From contig NZ_JPMX01000006.1 of assembly GCF_000761485.1 (NCBI RefSeq), positions 1-64,000 on the forward strand: DNA of 64,000 nt. The letters run 5' to 3'. The stretch comes from Modestobacter caceresii. GTDB taxonomy: Bacteria; Actinomycetota; Actinomycetes; Mycobacteriales; Geodermatophilaceae. The position numbers and the translations under genes were made by a program. Below, one piece after another: positions 63,974 through 64,000 of the stretch (the stretch's first letter is position 1; every line of letters starts with the position of its first letter). The notes beneath the pieces are model-generated. The model saw only the letters and a list, made by a program, of their open reading frames with translations, was not told the origin of the DNA and did no database searches.

Positions 63974-64000
63974 CTGCGGCGCTCACTCCTGTTGGCTGCG

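Noticed and set aside
1-64000. tRNA, rRNA, CRISPR, insertion sequence or prophage
   Set aside because: No cloverleaf with CCA-type ends, spaced repeats, transposase or integrase motifs were seen by reading both strands.

Overview
The window is a GC-rich actinobacterial chromosome segment. Frequent GTG starts, ATGA/GTGA overlaps between genes, a DUF222/HNH gene and the gene order point to a member of the Geodermatophilaceae (Blastococcus, Modestobacter or Geodermatophilus type). That family-level call is inference, without a search. There are no rRNA or tRNA genes, no CRISPR array, no insertion sequence and no integrase; the window reads as ordinary core chromosome near, but not containing, the replication origin.

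Layout. 1-4.6 kb: flavin reductase and HMG-CoA lyase, then a TetR-MMPL exporter pair behind a nested palindromic operator. 4.6-11.3 kb: a glycerol regulon (glpD divergent from iclR-type regulator, glpK, glpF and a second glpK). 11.3-13.3 kb: a PadR/HAAS-membrane-protein pair with a leaderless promoter, and a DUF559 gene bracketed by two copies of an AT-core palindrome. 13.3-27.8 kb: pgm, a SWIM/SNF2 helicase, an AraC-VOC pair, a GAF-SpoIIE phosphatase, a bluB-cobT fusion with a hydrolase, a helicase with a histone-like tail, ElaA-type acetyltransferase and a DUF222/HNH protein. 27.8-30.2 kb: a TPP riboswitch followed by thiM-thiE-thiD, a thiamine salvage operon. 30.2-36.8 kb: TPR protein, dinB, secreted beta-helix protein, methyltransferase-cupin-DUF488, a secreted Excalibur nuclease and a low-complexity surface protein.

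36.9-64 kb is the conserved origin-proximal block of actinobacteria: dnaB, rplI, rpsR, ssb, rpsF, a DUF2029 mannosyltransferase-like protein, ponA, PadR and ino1, then YqgE, MFS, pcnA, Nudix, DUF6049, murJ, pseudokinase, trxB, trxA, cwlM, an aminotransferase and a D-Ala-D-Ala ligase-like protein. From general knowledge of Streptomyces and Mycobacterium, parB/parA/rsmG should lie just to the right. Consistent with this, three exact copies of the ParB site GTTCCACGTGGAAC occur in the window (1612, 25048, 51802), the first at the centre of a 36-bp perfect palindrome.

Regulatory features visible directly include the TPP riboswitch, a sigma-R type promoter (GGGAAT-N18-GTT) that fixes a leaderless start for trxB, a LexA-like box and a DnaA box upstream of dnaB, palindromic operators in front of the TetR, IclR and both PadR genes, and several strong GC-rich terminator hairpins. 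I found no clearly new multi-gene system. The best leads are the parS distribution, the palindrome-bracketed DUF559 unit, the stand-alone murJ-linked pseudokinase with a discoidin-like outer domain, and the histone-tailed helicase.
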